The translations under genes and the position numbers were made by a program. The notes below the pieces were generated by a model. That model saw only the letters and a list, made by a program, of their open reading frames with translations. It was not told where the DNA came from and searched no databases. DNA of 64,000 nucleotides from Hymenobacter cheonanensis (GTDB lineage: Bacteria > Bacteroidota > Bacteroidia > Cytophagales > Hymenobacteraceae): the NCBI RefSeq assembly GCF_030581075.1, contig NZ_JAUQSW010000003.1, positions 1 to 64,000 on the forward strand. Reading direction: 5' to 3'. Numbering within the stretch: position 1 is the first letter of the stretch; every line of letters starts with the position of its first letter. Below are positions 42,569 to 51,507 of this stretch, piece by piece.

Positions 42569-44428
42569 TTATTTCCGCAATTCTACCACCCAGGCCGTGT
42601 GCGCGGGCACCGTCAGGGTCTTGAGGTCGGCGATGCTAGCCCCGCTCACCACCTCCACGCCCGACGCGAAGCCGGTGGTGCGCTCGGCAAAGCGGGTGCC
42701 GTCGACCTGCTTGGTTTCCTTGGTGTTGTTGGCAATAACCATCACGCACTCACCATTTTCATTATACCGGAAATAGGTGTATACGCCGTCCTGCGGGATA
42801 AACTGCATAAGCTTGCCCGACGAAAGCACGGGGTGCGCCTTGCGGTAGTTGGCTAGCTTGCTCACGTAGTCGAAAGCCTCGCCGGCCTGGCCCGGGCGAG
42901 CAGTGAAATAGTTGGTTTTGTCGCCGGCCCAGCCGCCGGGGAAGTCCTCGCGCACCTTGCCGTCGGGGTCCGAGAAATTCTTCATCAGCACCTCGGTGCC
43001 GTAGTAAAGCTGCGGTGTGCCGCGCAGCGTCAGCAGCCAGGCAATGCCCATCTTGTACTTGGCAAAGTCCTCCCCAATAACCGAGTAGAAGCGGCTCATG
43101 TCGTGGTTATCGAGGAAGGGCACGTTGCGCGTGGCGTCGGTATACATCCAGTCGCCCTGCAAGGCACGGTAGAGCTTGTTGAGGTCGCCGCCATCGCCCT
43201 TCAGCACGTCGCTGATGCCGAAGCAAATCTGGAAATCGAGCACGCCCGGCAGGTTCGACTTAAAGCCGTTGACGGGCGGAAAAATGTTCTGGGCAAAGAA
43301 CGCCTGCTCGGCCTCGGTACCCTCCCAGGCCTCGCCAAACAGGGCTAGCTTGGGGTATTCCTCGCCGATGGCCTTGCCCCAGTCCATGAGGAACTTAGGC
43401 TCCGAATACGGGTAGGTATCAATGCGGTAGCCATCCAGGCCGGTGCTCTCCACCCACCACAGGAAATTCTGAATCAGATACGTCGAAACCAGCGGGTTGC
43501 TTTGGTTTACGTCGGGCATGGTGGTGTCAAACCAGCCGTCGTTTTCCAGCATCCGGTCGCGCTGCGAGGCGTAGGGGTCGTTTAGCACGAAGGCGTTGTA
43601 GTTCGAGCGCGTAAACTTGGGGAAGGCGTGGAACCAGTCGGCCGCCGGCTTGTCGAGGAACAAGTGGTGGTAGCTGCCCCAGTGGTTGAGCACAATGTCC
43701 TGCACTACTTTAAGGCCTTGGCCATGAGCGGCTTTCACAAACTGCACGTACTCGGCGTTGGTGCCGTAGCGCGGGTCTATCTTGTAGCAGTCGGTCACGG
43801 CGTAGCCGTGGTAGCTCGCCTTGGGCATGTCGTTTTCGACAATCGGCGTGGGCCACACGGCCGTGGCACCCAGCTTTTTGAGGTAATCGAAGTGGTTCTG
43901 AATGCCCTTGAGGTCACCGCCGTGGCGGGCATACATCGAGTCGCGGGCAATGTGGCTCACGCGGGTGCCCTTCACCACGTCATTTTTCGGGTCGCCGTTC
44001 GAGAAGCGGTCCGGCATCAGCATGTAGATGAAGTCGGCCTGCGTGAGGCCCTGCGTGCGGGCCGGGTCGGTGTTGCGCGGGCGCAGCTCGTAGCTGTAGG
44101 TGAGGGGCTTGGCGCCGGCAAACTTCAGCTGGAGCTTGCCGGGCTGGGCCTGCGGGCTCACCGTGAGGTTGACAATGAGGTAGTTGCTGCTTTCCAGCTT
44201 CTGGAAGCCGTCGAGCGCTACGCCGGGGTAGGGGGCTAGGGTCACCTGGTCGGCGGCAATGCCGGGCGCATTCACCAGCAGCTGCAGCTTGGGGTTTTTC
44301 ATGCCCACAAACCAGTAGGTGGGGTCGATGCGGGCGGCCGTTTTAGCGGGGGGAGCGGCTAGCGCGGGGCTAGCGGCGAGCAGCAGCGTGGCCGCCGCGG
44401 CGGGCAGGAACGAGCGAAAAAAACGCAT
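42569..44428 (-). CDS. Exported GH13 neopullulanase/cyclomaltodextrinase (SusA-like)
   Basis: This 619-residue enzyme has a signal peptide (MRFFRSFLPAAAATLLLAAS), an N-terminal immunoglobulin-like domain (about 30-125, RIDPTYWFVGMKNPKLQLLV) and a GH13 barrel. VVQDIVLNHW, GYRIDTYPYSE, LFGEAWEG and FLDNHDMSR are regions I-IV with all three catalytic carboxylates. A C-terminal beta-domain follows. This is the Cyc-maltodext_N/GH13/C layout of periplasmic SusA-type neopullulanases. It is the first gene of the minus-strand operon and is divergent from the GT35-like gene. Confidence 0.93.
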   Translation of the reverse strand: MRFFRSFLPAAAATLLLAASPALAAPPAKTAARIDPTYWFVGMKNPKLQLLVNAPGIAADQVTLAPYPGVALDGFQKLESSNYLIVNLTVSPQAQPGKLQLKFAGAKPLTYSYELRPRNTDPARTQGLTQADFIYMLMPDRFSNGDPKNDVVKGTRVSHIARDSMYARHGGDLKGIQNHFDYLKKLGATAVWPTPIVENDMPKASYHGYAVTDCYKIDPRYGTNAEYVQFVKAAHGQGLKVVQDIVLNHWGSYHHLFLDKPAADWFHAFPKFTRSNYNAFVLNDPYASQRDRMLENDGWFDTTMPDVNQSNPLVSTYLIQNFLWWVESTGLDGYRIDTYPYSEPKFLMDWGKAIGEEYPKLALFGEAWEGTEAEQAFFAQNIFPPVNGFKSNLPGVLDFQICFGISDVLKGDGGDLNKLYRALQGDWMYTDATRNVPFLDNHDMSRFYSVIGEDFAKYKMGIAWLLTLRGTPQLYYGTEVLMKNFSDPDGKVREDFPGGWAGDKTNYFTARPGQAGEAFDYVSKLANYRKAHPVLSSGKLMQFIPQDGVYTYFRYNENGECVMVIANNTKETKQVDGTRFAERTTGFASGVEVVSGASIADLKTLTVPAHTAWVVELRK

Positions 44429-44456
44429 AAGGCAGATAATGAGCTGGAAGGGTGGG

Positions 44457-44487
44457 GAAAATTAGAAAAAGCTACGAGTAACCAAAA
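44457..44487 (-). promoter_or_regulatory. Candidate promoter for the GH13/transporter operon
   Basis: On the minus strand TTTTGG (44482-44487) is followed after 17 bp by TAATTTTC (44457-44464), one base off TAnnTTTG, and the ATG is 28 bp further on. Confidence 0.4.
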
Positions 44488-44591
44488 CGGGCTAGCCAGG
44501 CACAGAAAGCCCTGTTTTGGCCCGCAAACCATTGCGGAGCGGCCCCGCTGAAGCCCGCGACAAAATACGCCGACATGCCGCTCCGCTCCGC

Positions 44592-44599
44592 TAGCTTTG
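44592..44599 (+). promoter_or_regulatory. Candidate -7 box for the GT35-like gene
   Basis: TAGCTTTG matches TAnnTTTG, 66 bp before the ATG at 44666. No -33 TTTG was seen. Confidence 0.35.
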
Positions 44600-44665
44600 G
44601 CGTGTGGGCGCTTCCTTTGCCTTGCCAAAACCCCTTAGACACAACTACCTACTGACTTTTTTTTC

Positions 44666-46315
44666 ATGGCTTTTACCTTCAAAGCACCGGCTCCGGCCGC
44701 GAAATACAAGACCGCCGCGGCCTACTTCTCCATGGAGTTTGCCCTCGACCAGAGCTTGAAAATTTATTCGGGCGGCCTGGGCTTCCTCGCCGGCTCGCAC
44801 ATGCGCTCGGCCTACGAGCTGAAGCAAAACCTCATCGGCATCGGCATGCTGTGGACCTACGGCTACTACGACCAGGTGCGCAACCCCGACCAGACCATGA
44901 AGGCTGAGTTTTTGCACAAGCAGTATTCGTTCTTGGAAGACACGGGCATCGTGTTCCCCGTCACCATCCACGATGCGCAGGTGCACGTGAAGGCGCTTTA
45001 CCTGGCGCCCGAGACGTTTGGCACCGCGCCCATGTTCTTCCTCACCACCGATATTGAGGAGAACGACTACCTGTCGCGCACCATCTCGCACCACCTCTAC
45101 GACCCGGACGCGGCTACCCGCGTGGCCCAGAGCATTGTGCTGGGCGCGGGCGGTGGCCAGCTGCTCGACATCCTCGGTCGCCAGACCGACATCTACCACC
45201 TCAACGAGGGCCACGGCCTGCCGCTAGCCTTCTTCCTCTACGCCAAGCACAACCACGACCTGGCCGAGGTGCAGAAGCGCCTGGTGTTCACCACCCACAC
45301 GCCCGAGCTGGCTGGCAACGAGGAGCGCCCCATCAAGCTGCTGCAGGATATGAGCTTCTTTGCCGGGGTGCCGCTCGATGAGATTCGCCGCGTGGCCCGC
45401 CTCGACGGCGACGCGCTCAACTACACGCTCACCGCGTTGCGCTTTGCCCGCAAGGCCAACGGCGTGAGCAAGGTGCACGGCGAAGTAGCCAACGAAATGT
45501 GGGGCCATTACGAGGGCATCTGCCCCATCATCTCCATCACCAACGCCCAGAACGGCACCTACTGGCGCGATAAGGAGCTAGCTGCTGCTCTCAAGGCCAA
45601 GGATGATAACGCCTTGCTAGCCCGTAAGAAGGAGATGAAGAAGGAATTCTTCAAAATTGTGGCCGACCAGACGGGCACGCTCCTCGACCCTGAGGTGCTG
45701 ACCATTGTGTGGGCCCGCCGCTTTGCCGCCTACAAGCGCGCTGACCTCATTTTGCGTGATTTTGAGCGCTTTGTGAAGCTAGTGAGCGACGACACGCGCC
45801 CCGTGCAGGTAATTTGGGCCGGTAAGCCCTACCCCAAGGACTACGGCGCCATCGACATCTTCAACAACATCATTCGCAAAACCAAGAATCTCAAGCGCTG
45901 CGCCGTACTCACGGGCTACGAGCTGGCGCTGAGCGCCGAGATGAAGAAGGGCTCCGACATCTGGCTGAACACGCCGCGCTACCCGCGCGAGGCCAGCGGC
46001 ACCAGCGGCATGACCGCCGCCATGAACGCCAGCGTGAGCCTGAGCATCGCCGACGGCTGGATTCCGGAGTTTGCCAAGGACGGCGAGAACTGCTTCATTA
46101 TCAAGCACGCCGACGTGGCCTTGCCTGACAATCAGAAAGATGACCACGAGGCCGACAACCTGCTCACCGTGCTCGAAAACACCGTGGTGCCTATGTACTA
46201 CGACCAGCCCAAGCAGTTCCTCAAAGTGGTGAAAGCCGCCATGAAGGACGTGGAGCCCGAGTTCGAAAGCGGCCGCATGGCCAAGGAATACTACGAGCAG
46301 CTCTACAAGCAATAA
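44666..46315 (+). CDS. Alpha-glucan phosphorylase-like protein (GT35 short form) lacking the PLP lysine
   Basis: This 549-residue protein resembles short glycogen/maltodextrin phosphorylases: AYFSMEFALD, IYSGGLGFLAGSH, HLNEGHGLPLAF, IVWARRFAAYKR and PREASGTSGM are family segments. In GT35 enzymes the last motif continues with a lysine that forms a Schiff base with pyridoxal phosphate (EASGTxxMK). Here that position is Thr450 (codon ACC at 46013). Phosphorolysis by the known mechanism should not be possible, so it may use another chemistry, another donor, or act as a binding protein. It is not a frameshift artefact because the flanking sequence is in order. It is divergent from the GH13 operon. 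Confidence 0.85.
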   Translation: MAFTFKAPAPAAKYKTAAAYFSMEFALDQSLKIYSGGLGFLAGSHMRSAYELKQNLIGIGMLWTYGYYDQVRNPDQTMKAEFLHKQYSFLEDTGIVFPVTIHDAQVHVKALYLAPETFGTAPMFFLTTDIEENDYLSRTISHHLYDPDAATRVAQSIVLGAGGGQLLDILGRQTDIYHLNEGHGLPLAFFLYAKHNHDLAEVQKRLVFTTHTPELAGNEERPIKLLQDMSFFAGVPLDEIRRVARLDGDALNYTLTALRFARKANGVSKVHGEVANEMWGHYEGICPIISITNAQNGTYWRDKELAAALKAKDDNALLARKKEMKKEFFKIVADQTGTLLDPEVLTIVWARRFAAYKRADLILRDFERFVKLVSDDTRPVQVIWAGKPYPKDYGAIDIFNNIIRKTKNLKRCAVLTGYELALSAEMKKGSDIWLNTPRYPREASGTSGMTAAMNASVSLSIADGWIPEFAKDGENCFIIKHADVALPDNQKDDHEADNLLTVLENTVVPMYYDQPKQFLKVVKAAMKDVEPEFESGRMAKEYYEQLYKQ

Positions 46316-46505
46316 TCACGGATTACGCGGATTTTAGCGGATTGCACGGATTTTGTGGACGTTAAAAAGGGTGCTGCGTACTTAAAAAAGGCCGCCTTAT
46401 GGGCGGCCTTTTTCGTATGAAGTGCGCGAGCGCGGAAGAGGAGAAGGTGGGCATAATCGTCCACAAAATCCGTGCAATCCGTTTAAATCCGCGTAATCCG
46501 TGATT
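46314..46505. repeat. Inverted-repeat element without a gene
   Basis: Arms at 46314-46360 and 46459-46505 (47 bp each) differ at only a few positions and are built from short CGGATT-containing units. The 98-bp spacer holds a terminator hairpin. The left arm includes two bases of the upstream stop codon and the right arm ends 2 bp before the ATG of the SRAP gene. In design it parallels the arms of the GxxExxY cassette, with a different repeated word. Confidence 0.85.
46385..46413. terminator. Terminator inside the inverted-repeat element
   Basis: 12-bp stem (46385-46396 and 46402-46413), 5-base loop, A-run and T-run ends; ends transcription of the GT35-like gene. Confidence 0.85.
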
Positions 46506-46507
46506 TT

Positions 46508-47170
46508 ATGTGTGGTCGTTATACTGTTATTACCCCAGCGCCGGGGCTAGCCAGGCGCTTTGGTGCCAAGGAGGCTGCTAGCCCGGCGCCCAACTTCAAT
46601 GCCGCGCCCTCGCAGGCGCTGCCCATCATCACTAATGCCGCGCCCGGCCAGATTCAACTGGTGAGCTGGGGCCTGGTGCCCTCCTGGAGCCGCGACCCGG
46701 CCAGCGGGCCCAAGCCCATAAACGCCCGCGCCGAAACGCTGGGCGAGAAGCCCAGCTTCCGGCAGCTGCTGGCGCGTAAGCGCTGCCTGGTGCTGGCCGA
46801 TTCGTTTTACGAGTGGCAGGCCACCGAGCGGGGCAAGATTCCGCACCGCATTCTGCTGAAAAGCGAGGAGCCGTTTGCCTTCGCCGGCCTCTGGGATGAG
46901 TGGCTCGACCGCGCTACCGGCGAGCTGCATCCCACCTTCACCATCATTACCACCGAGCCTAATGAGCTGATGGCCAGGTTACACAATCGGATGCCCGTCA
47001 TCTTGCCCGGCCCCGAGGCCGAGCACACCTGGCTGGCCGACGACCTGGCGCCCGCCGCGCACCAACAGCTGCTGGTGCCTTACAACACGGGGCTGATGAA
47101 GGAATATGCCATCACCACCCGCGTAAACTCGCCGGCCCACAATGATGCGGAGGTGCTAGCCGCCGCTTAG
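46508..47170 (+). CDS. SRAP/HMCES family abasic-site protein (YedK-like)
   Basis: This 220-residue protein forms a DNA-protein crosslink with abasic sites in single-stranded DNA. Cys2 in MCGRYT is the catalytic residue exposed after Met removal, which fixes the start. NARAETLGEK, FYEWQ (conserved Glu) and LHNRMPVIL (conserved His) complete the site. The length is normal. Its ATG begins 2 bp after a 47-bp repeat arm, so the repeat is its immediate leader. No LexA-like site was recognised. Confidence 0.95.
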   Translation: MCGRYTVITPAPGLARRFGAKEAASPAPNFNAAPSQALPIITNAAPGQIQLVSWGLVPSWSRDPASGPKPINARAETLGEKPSFRQLLARKRCLVLADSFYEWQATERGKIPHRILLKSEEPFAFAGLWDEWLDRATGELHPTFTIITTEPNELMARLHNRMPVILPGPEAEHTWLADDLAPAAHQQLLVPYNTGLMKEYAITTRVNSPAHNDAEVLAAA

Positions 47171-47209
47171 CCGCCAATAGAAGGAACCCGGCTGGTGCAT
47201 ATTTAGCGC

Positions 47210-47884
47210 ATGAAAATCTTCTTATGCCTGCTCGCACTCAGCTTACTATACCACACTACCCGGGCGCAAACTTTGCCGCCGCCGCTGCCGGGCCTGCCCT
47301 TCGACAGCCTTACGCACGAGCCTAACTACCACGGCACGGTAGCAGTGCCGGGCATGTCGGCCGCCGAGCTACACGGCCGGGCCCGCGAGTGGGTAGCCCT
47401 CACTTTTCAGGATGCGCACCAGGTGACGCAGCTCGATGACGCGGCGCGGGGCGTGCTCATTGGGCGCGGGTACAAGCGGGTGCTTGTTAATGTCAATAGC
47501 CTGGGGAGGGGCGAGGCGCGGCTGGTCAGCTTCACGTTTCGTTTCGATTTTCGCGAGGGCCGCTACCGCTACGAGTTGCGCGACCTCGGCACCCGCACCG
47601 GGGTGGGCTTGCTTAATGGGACCAGTAACGACTCTAATATCCGCGACGCCACGCAGCTAGCCCTTGGCCAGTACCTGCTGCAAACTACCGGCACGGCCAC
47701 CCTGGCCAGCAGTCCGCAGCAACTACTAATGGGGCCGGGCACTACCAACAATAGCGACGACTACCGCAGCAACGGTACCCTGGCCAAAACATGGCCGCAA
47801 AACAGCGCGCGCATCAATGCAGCCCTGCTGGAACTGCTCGACTCGCTGGCCCGGCACGAAAAGGCCCCGGCAGCCCGGTGGTAG
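47210..47884 (+). CDS. DUF4468 domain-containing exported protein
   Basis: This 224-residue product has a short signal peptide (MKIFLCLLALSLLYHTTRAQ). The central part (about 42-140) follows the DUF4468 / TBP-like fold pattern: HGTVAVPGMSAAELHGRARE, a middle GVLIGRGYK and FRFDFREGRYRYELRDL. The C-terminal 70 residues are low in pattern and rich in Asn/Thr. The family is nearly confined to Bacteroidota and its role is unknown. It follows the SRAP gene by 39 bp and converges on the MG2-like gene, 16 bp away, with no clear terminator. Confidence 0.8.
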   Translation: MKIFLCLLALSLLYHTTRAQTLPPPLPGLPFDSLTHEPNYHGTVAVPGMSAAELHGRAREWVALTFQDAHQVTQLDDAARGVLIGRGYKRVLVNVNSLGRGEARLVSFTFRFDFREGRYRYELRDLGTRTGVGLLNGTSNDSNIRDATQLALGQYLLQTTGTATLASSPQQLLMGPGTTNNSDDYRSNGTLAKTWPQNSARINAALLELLDSLARHEKAPAARW

Positions 47885-47900
47885 GCCGGCGCCCGCCTGG

Positions 47901-50297
47901 CTACAAGGCCGGCTTCACCTCAAGCGAGAAGCTGGCGCTGCCCGCCAGGCCGGTTGGCGCGAGGCCCTGCACCACCACCAGGTAGCGGCCGGCTTGGTCG
48001 GAGGTGTAGAAGTCGAGGGTGCGGGGCTGGCCGGCCCGCAGCTGCACGCCAGGGTTCCAGTAGAGCAGGTTGCGAAAATCGGGCAGGCGGCTTTGCTGCT
48101 GCGGCACCGTTTCGTAGCGCGGCGCGTAAAACTCGCGCTGGCCTTGCAGGCCCTCGTACTCTTCGAGCAGGGCCTGGGTCGGCAGCTGGTAGCCGCCCAA
48201 ATCGCCCTGGTAGGTGGTGAAGCTCACCACGCCGTCGTAGGTCAGCGGGCCGTGGTAGTAGCGCCCCGTCACCACATCCAGCTTGCGCACCTTAAGGGGG
48301 TCGAGGCGCATAAGCTGGTTGAGGTTGAAGATGGGCACGCCGTCGAGCATCGTCAGGGGGTTGTCGTGGAAGATGGTCTGGTTAGGCCGGTCAATTACCA
48401 TAAAGTGAAAGCCGTCGCGGCGCAGGCGCACCTGCACGCCGGGCACGTACTCGCGCAGCACGTCTTCCAGGGTCGGAAACCGCGTGTAGTCATCAAGCAG
48501 GTACTGCTCCTGGGGCCGGCCGTAAAAGGCCACCGTATCGTGCGCCGGCTGGGTATATGGGTGCTCGAACCGCGCCTGAAAGGCTTGCTGCGCCTGCAGC
48601 TGCACGTGGCGCTGGGTCAGGTCGGCCGTGAGGGCTAGCGGCAGGGCCAGGGTGGTTGCCGGGCCCGGGGCGTAGCGGGTAGAGAACGGGCTCAGCATTT
48701 CGAGCCGGTGGGTGCTGTCCTGCTGCGAGTTGGTTTGCAGCACCAGCTTGCTAGGCCCGTAAAAAGGACTCGTTTCGAACTGCACCGTGCCATCGGGCCG
48801 GCTGACAGAATTATATAAGCGAACGGCCCGGCTCGGGCTAGCCAGGTAGGTCGTAACGCCCGCGGCCGGCTTGCCGCTGGCGTCCGTCACGCGCCCATAC
48901 ACAAAGTGGCCGTTCAGCTCGGGGGCGTAGGGCAGGCGCGGCGGCTGGCCGGCCAGCACCTCCTCCCAGCGAAACCGGCTCCATCCCTGGGTCAACATGA
49001 GGTTGTCGGCCGCCTGCTGGCCAGCGGCGCTGGAGTCGCGCAGGTAGTAATTCGGGTTTTCGATGGCGCCTTTCAGGTCGGAGGTAAGGGCCAGAAAGGT
49101 GCGGATGTCGGCCGGCTGGCTCGCGCTCAGCGAATCGAGCTGGTACACGGCCACCGACAGGCTAGCCGCCGCGGGGGCCGCCAGCTGCACCGCCACCCGC
49201 TGGCGGGTGGCGTAGGCCGGGCGGCCGGGGCTAGCCGTGAGCGCCAGCCCAGGCCCGGGCCGCCGGAAATACAGGCGCTCGCAGCGCGGCTTTTGCGCGG
49301 CATCAAACAAGGTGAAGTGCGTGATGCCCCCGGCCAGCTGCCGCTTATCAATGGTGAAAGTGGCTAGCCCCGCCACCAGCTGGCCACGCTGGGCCACCGC
49401 TACGCGCTGCCCAGCGTGGCCCAGCAAAAAGACCTCACCGCTGGCTAGCCCCTCGCCCTGCGTTTGGGCGGTTAGTTGCAGCTGCCCGGGCCCGGCTTCG
49501 GCCAGGGTTAGCACGTAGCCGGCTGCCTGCACAGCGGGCAGCCTGGCGGTGAGCACTTGGTTATTAGCCAGCCGCACGGTAGCCGAGTAGCCCGCGCCCG
49601 CCGTGCCCGGCGTGAATACAAAGCTACCGAGCCCAAATTTCAGGGTTTCGAAGGTGCTCACGGGGGTGCCTTGCGCATCCAGCACCTGGCCGGTGGCCGC
49701 CACGCCGTGGCCGGCGGCATCTACCACGCGCAGGCCTACTTTGCTGCGCAGCCCGCGCACAAGCTGGCCGCCTTCCGGAAAAAACTGCACCTCGTAGGCC
49801 GGGCCCTGGCTGGCGCGGGCACCCGAGGCGCGCGCCGTATTGATGATGGAAACCTGGCCGTGGAAGTAATAGGCCGGGTCGAAGTTCTTCATCCAGCTGG
49901 TGTAGGCCCGCACCACGTAGCTGCCCGAGGGTAGCCCCGCCGGCAGCACGAACGAGCCCTGCCCAGTGGCATTTTGCAGCGCCAGCTTGGCTTGCAGCAC
50001 GGGCTGCCGGGCCTGGTTGAGCACTTCCACATACGCCACCTTGCTCAGGGCTAGCGGCTTGTGCTGGGTGGCATCGGTGGCGTACACCTTCAGCCACATC
50101 GTTTCGCCGGCCAGGTAGGCCGGCCGGTCGAGGTGCACGAACAGCTTCTCGTGTAAAACTGTCTGGTTGTACTGCGCCAGGAGTGCGCCGGGGTCCAAGG
50201 ACTGGGCGTGGCCAGCGGGCAGCGCCCCTAGCCCCAGGCCGGCGCCCAGCAGGCAAGTCGTTAGGCACCGGAAGGCGACAGGATAAATATTCACCAT
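47901..50297 (-). CDS. Exported MG2-domain protein with a TonB plug-like C-terminal region
   Basis: The 798-residue protein has a signal peptide (about 1-31). An N-terminal macroglobulin-like MG2 domain follows (LHEKLFVHLDRPAYLAGETM, then ASYVVRAYTSWM-like strands). After a long beta-rich middle, FPTLEDVLREYVPGVQVR and PLTMLDGVPIF (about 640-700) resemble the plug domain of TonB receptors. No barrel follows. Such proteins often accompany DUF4249 lipoproteins and TonB receptors in Bacteroidota. It is the last of a four-gene operon, 43 bp after the DUF4249 gene. Function is unknown; a surface partner of the receptor is a reasonable guess. Confidence 0.8.
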   Translation of the reverse strand: MVNIYPVAFRCLTTCLLGAGLGLGALPAGHAQSLDPGALLAQYNQTVLHEKLFVHLDRPAYLAGETMWLKVYATDATQHKPLALSKVAYVEVLNQARQPVLQAKLALQNATGQGSFVLPAGLPSGSYVVRAYTSWMKNFDPAYYFHGQVSIINTARASGARASQGPAYEVQFFPEGGQLVRGLRSKVGLRVVDAAGHGVAATGQVLDAQGTPVSTFETLKFGLGSFVFTPGTAGAGYSATVRLANNQVLTARLPAVQAAGYVLTLAEAGPGQLQLTAQTQGEGLASGEVFLLGHAGQRVAVAQRGQLVAGLATFTIDKRQLAGGITHFTLFDAAQKPRCERLYFRRPGPGLALTASPGRPAYATRQRVAVQLAAPAAASLSVAVYQLDSLSASQPADIRTFLALTSDLKGAIENPNYYLRDSSAAGQQAADNLMLTQGWSRFRWEEVLAGQPPRLPYAPELNGHFVYGRVTDASGKPAAGVTTYLASPSRAVRLYNSVSRPDGTVQFETSPFYGPSKLVLQTNSQQDSTHRLEMLSPFSTRYAPGPATTLALPLALTADLTQRHVQLQAQQAFQARFEHPYTQPAHDTVAFYGRPQEQYLLDDYTRFPTLEDVLREYVPGVQVRLRRDGFHFMVIDRPNQTIFHDNPLTMLDGVPIFNLNQLMRLDPLKVRKLDVVTGRYYHGPLTYDGVVSFTTYQGDLGGYQLPTQALLEEYEGLQGQREFYAPRYETVPQQQSRLPDFRNLLYWNPGVQLRAGQPRTLDFYTSDQAGRYLVVVQGLAPTGLAGSASFSLEVKPAL

Positions 50298-50340
50298 AAA
50301 AAGCGCAAAAAGCTGCTCAAGAGTGGACCGATAAGCAAGG

Positions 50341-51504
50341 CTATTTCCAGAAGCTGGGCTTGACGTTGGTGCCCCGCAGGCGGCAATCGACGCAGGCCGG
50401 CGAGGCGCCCGTGTAGCCCATTACCACGCCAAGGGGATTATAGATGGGGTCAATGGGCATGTAGTTGGGCGTGCTGAAATTGGCCTTGGCATCAAATAAG
50501 TCAAAGTCCATGGGTATTACGCCGCAGCTTTGGTAGCCAGTGTCATATACCCAGCCGGGGGGCAGCGGAATCTGACTGCGGTCAATGAAGATGCGCGTTT
50601 CGGTGACGGAATGCGCCCCAACGAAGCCTAGCACGGGCTCGGTGGCATCGTCGGTGGCGTGCACGTTGCCGGTGAGCTGCGTGGGCAAGGGGTCGTAGAG
50701 CGAGCCGATACTCTCGGTGTTCTTCTTCAGCGCCTCCCAATAGTGGTATTCCTCAGCGCTTTGGGCGTGCTGCTGCACCAAGATGCTGTAGCGGTAGCGC
50801 AGCTTGGGCGAGTTGTCGGCGATGAACAGCAACGGCTGCTTGTCTAGCACATCGCGGGTAAGCTTGGCCGTATTGCCCAGGTTAATAAGCGTAGAGTTGA
50901 CGGTGGTCCAGCAGTTATAAATGTCGTCGGTGCGCTTTGCGTAGGTACCGCTGGCTTTGTCGAACGAAACGTGGGAGTAGAAAGCGGACGTGAAAAGCCA
51001 GGTTTCGCCGTAGCTCCAGCGGTAATAGGTGGTCTGGTTTTTATCGTCGTGGGCCGATACGTAGAGCTGCACGCCGCCCGGGCCGTACTTCCAGGTGACA
51101 GAATCGATGGGTGGCGTAGTCTTGGCGGCTACAAAATCGGAGAGGTAGGTTTTGCCCGTGGCCGTGGTGAGGTGGAGCTGGTACTTGCGGCTCGCATCAA
51201 GCGTGAGGCTGGCCGAGTTGTAGGTGCCGGCCGGGCTTTCGGTGAGGGCGTAGCGGTTGCCGGCGTCGTCGCCGAGGTAGGCGCTGGCCTTGGTTTCGGG
51301 GTTGGGCGTGGTGCCGGCGGCTAGCCCCAGCGTGCGCGACAGCTTAATAGAGGTGCTGCCCTGGGTATTGATGAAGCCATCGACCACCAGGTACGTTTTA
51401 GCCGATTCGGCCACTTTGGGCTCGTAGGGCTGCACGCAGCCGCCGAGCAGCAGCAGGGCTACGCCCCAGAGGCGGGCCCGCAAAAGGGTACGAAGGACGC
51501 GCAT
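50341..51504 (-). CDS. DUF4249 lipoprotein
   Basis: This 387-residue lipoprotein has a signal peptide with lipobox LGGC (Cys at about 22). CVQPYEPKV and TYLVVDGFINTQGSTSIKLSR begin the DUF4249 domain, and the rest is beta-rich. A C-terminal cysteine pair (SPACVDCRL) may be structural or bind a metal. Its start is 3 bp after the stop of the TonB receptor, so they are co-translated. DUF4249 proteins are regularly paired with STN-type TonB receptors and are thought to act as their surface partners, by analogy with SusD; this has not been shown here. Confidence 0.92.
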   Translation of the reverse strand: MRVLRTLLRARLWGVALLLLGGCVQPYEPKVAESAKTYLVVDGFINTQGSTSIKLSRTLGLAAGTTPNPETKASAYLGDDAGNRYALTESPAGTYNSASLTLDASRKYQLHLTTATGKTYLSDFVAAKTTPPIDSVTWKYGPGGVQLYVSAHDDKNQTTYYRWSYGETWLFTSAFYSHVSFDKASGTYAKRTDDIYNCWTTVNSTLINLGNTAKLTRDVLDKQPLLFIADNSPKLRYRYSILVQQHAQSAEEYHYWEALKKNTESIGSLYDPLPTQLTGNVHATDDATEPVLGFVGAHSVTETRIFIDRSQIPLPPGWVYDTGYQSCGVIPMDFDLFDAKANFSTPNYMPIDPIYNPLGVVMGYTGASPACVDCRLRGTNVKPSFWK

Positions 51505-51507
51505 GGC

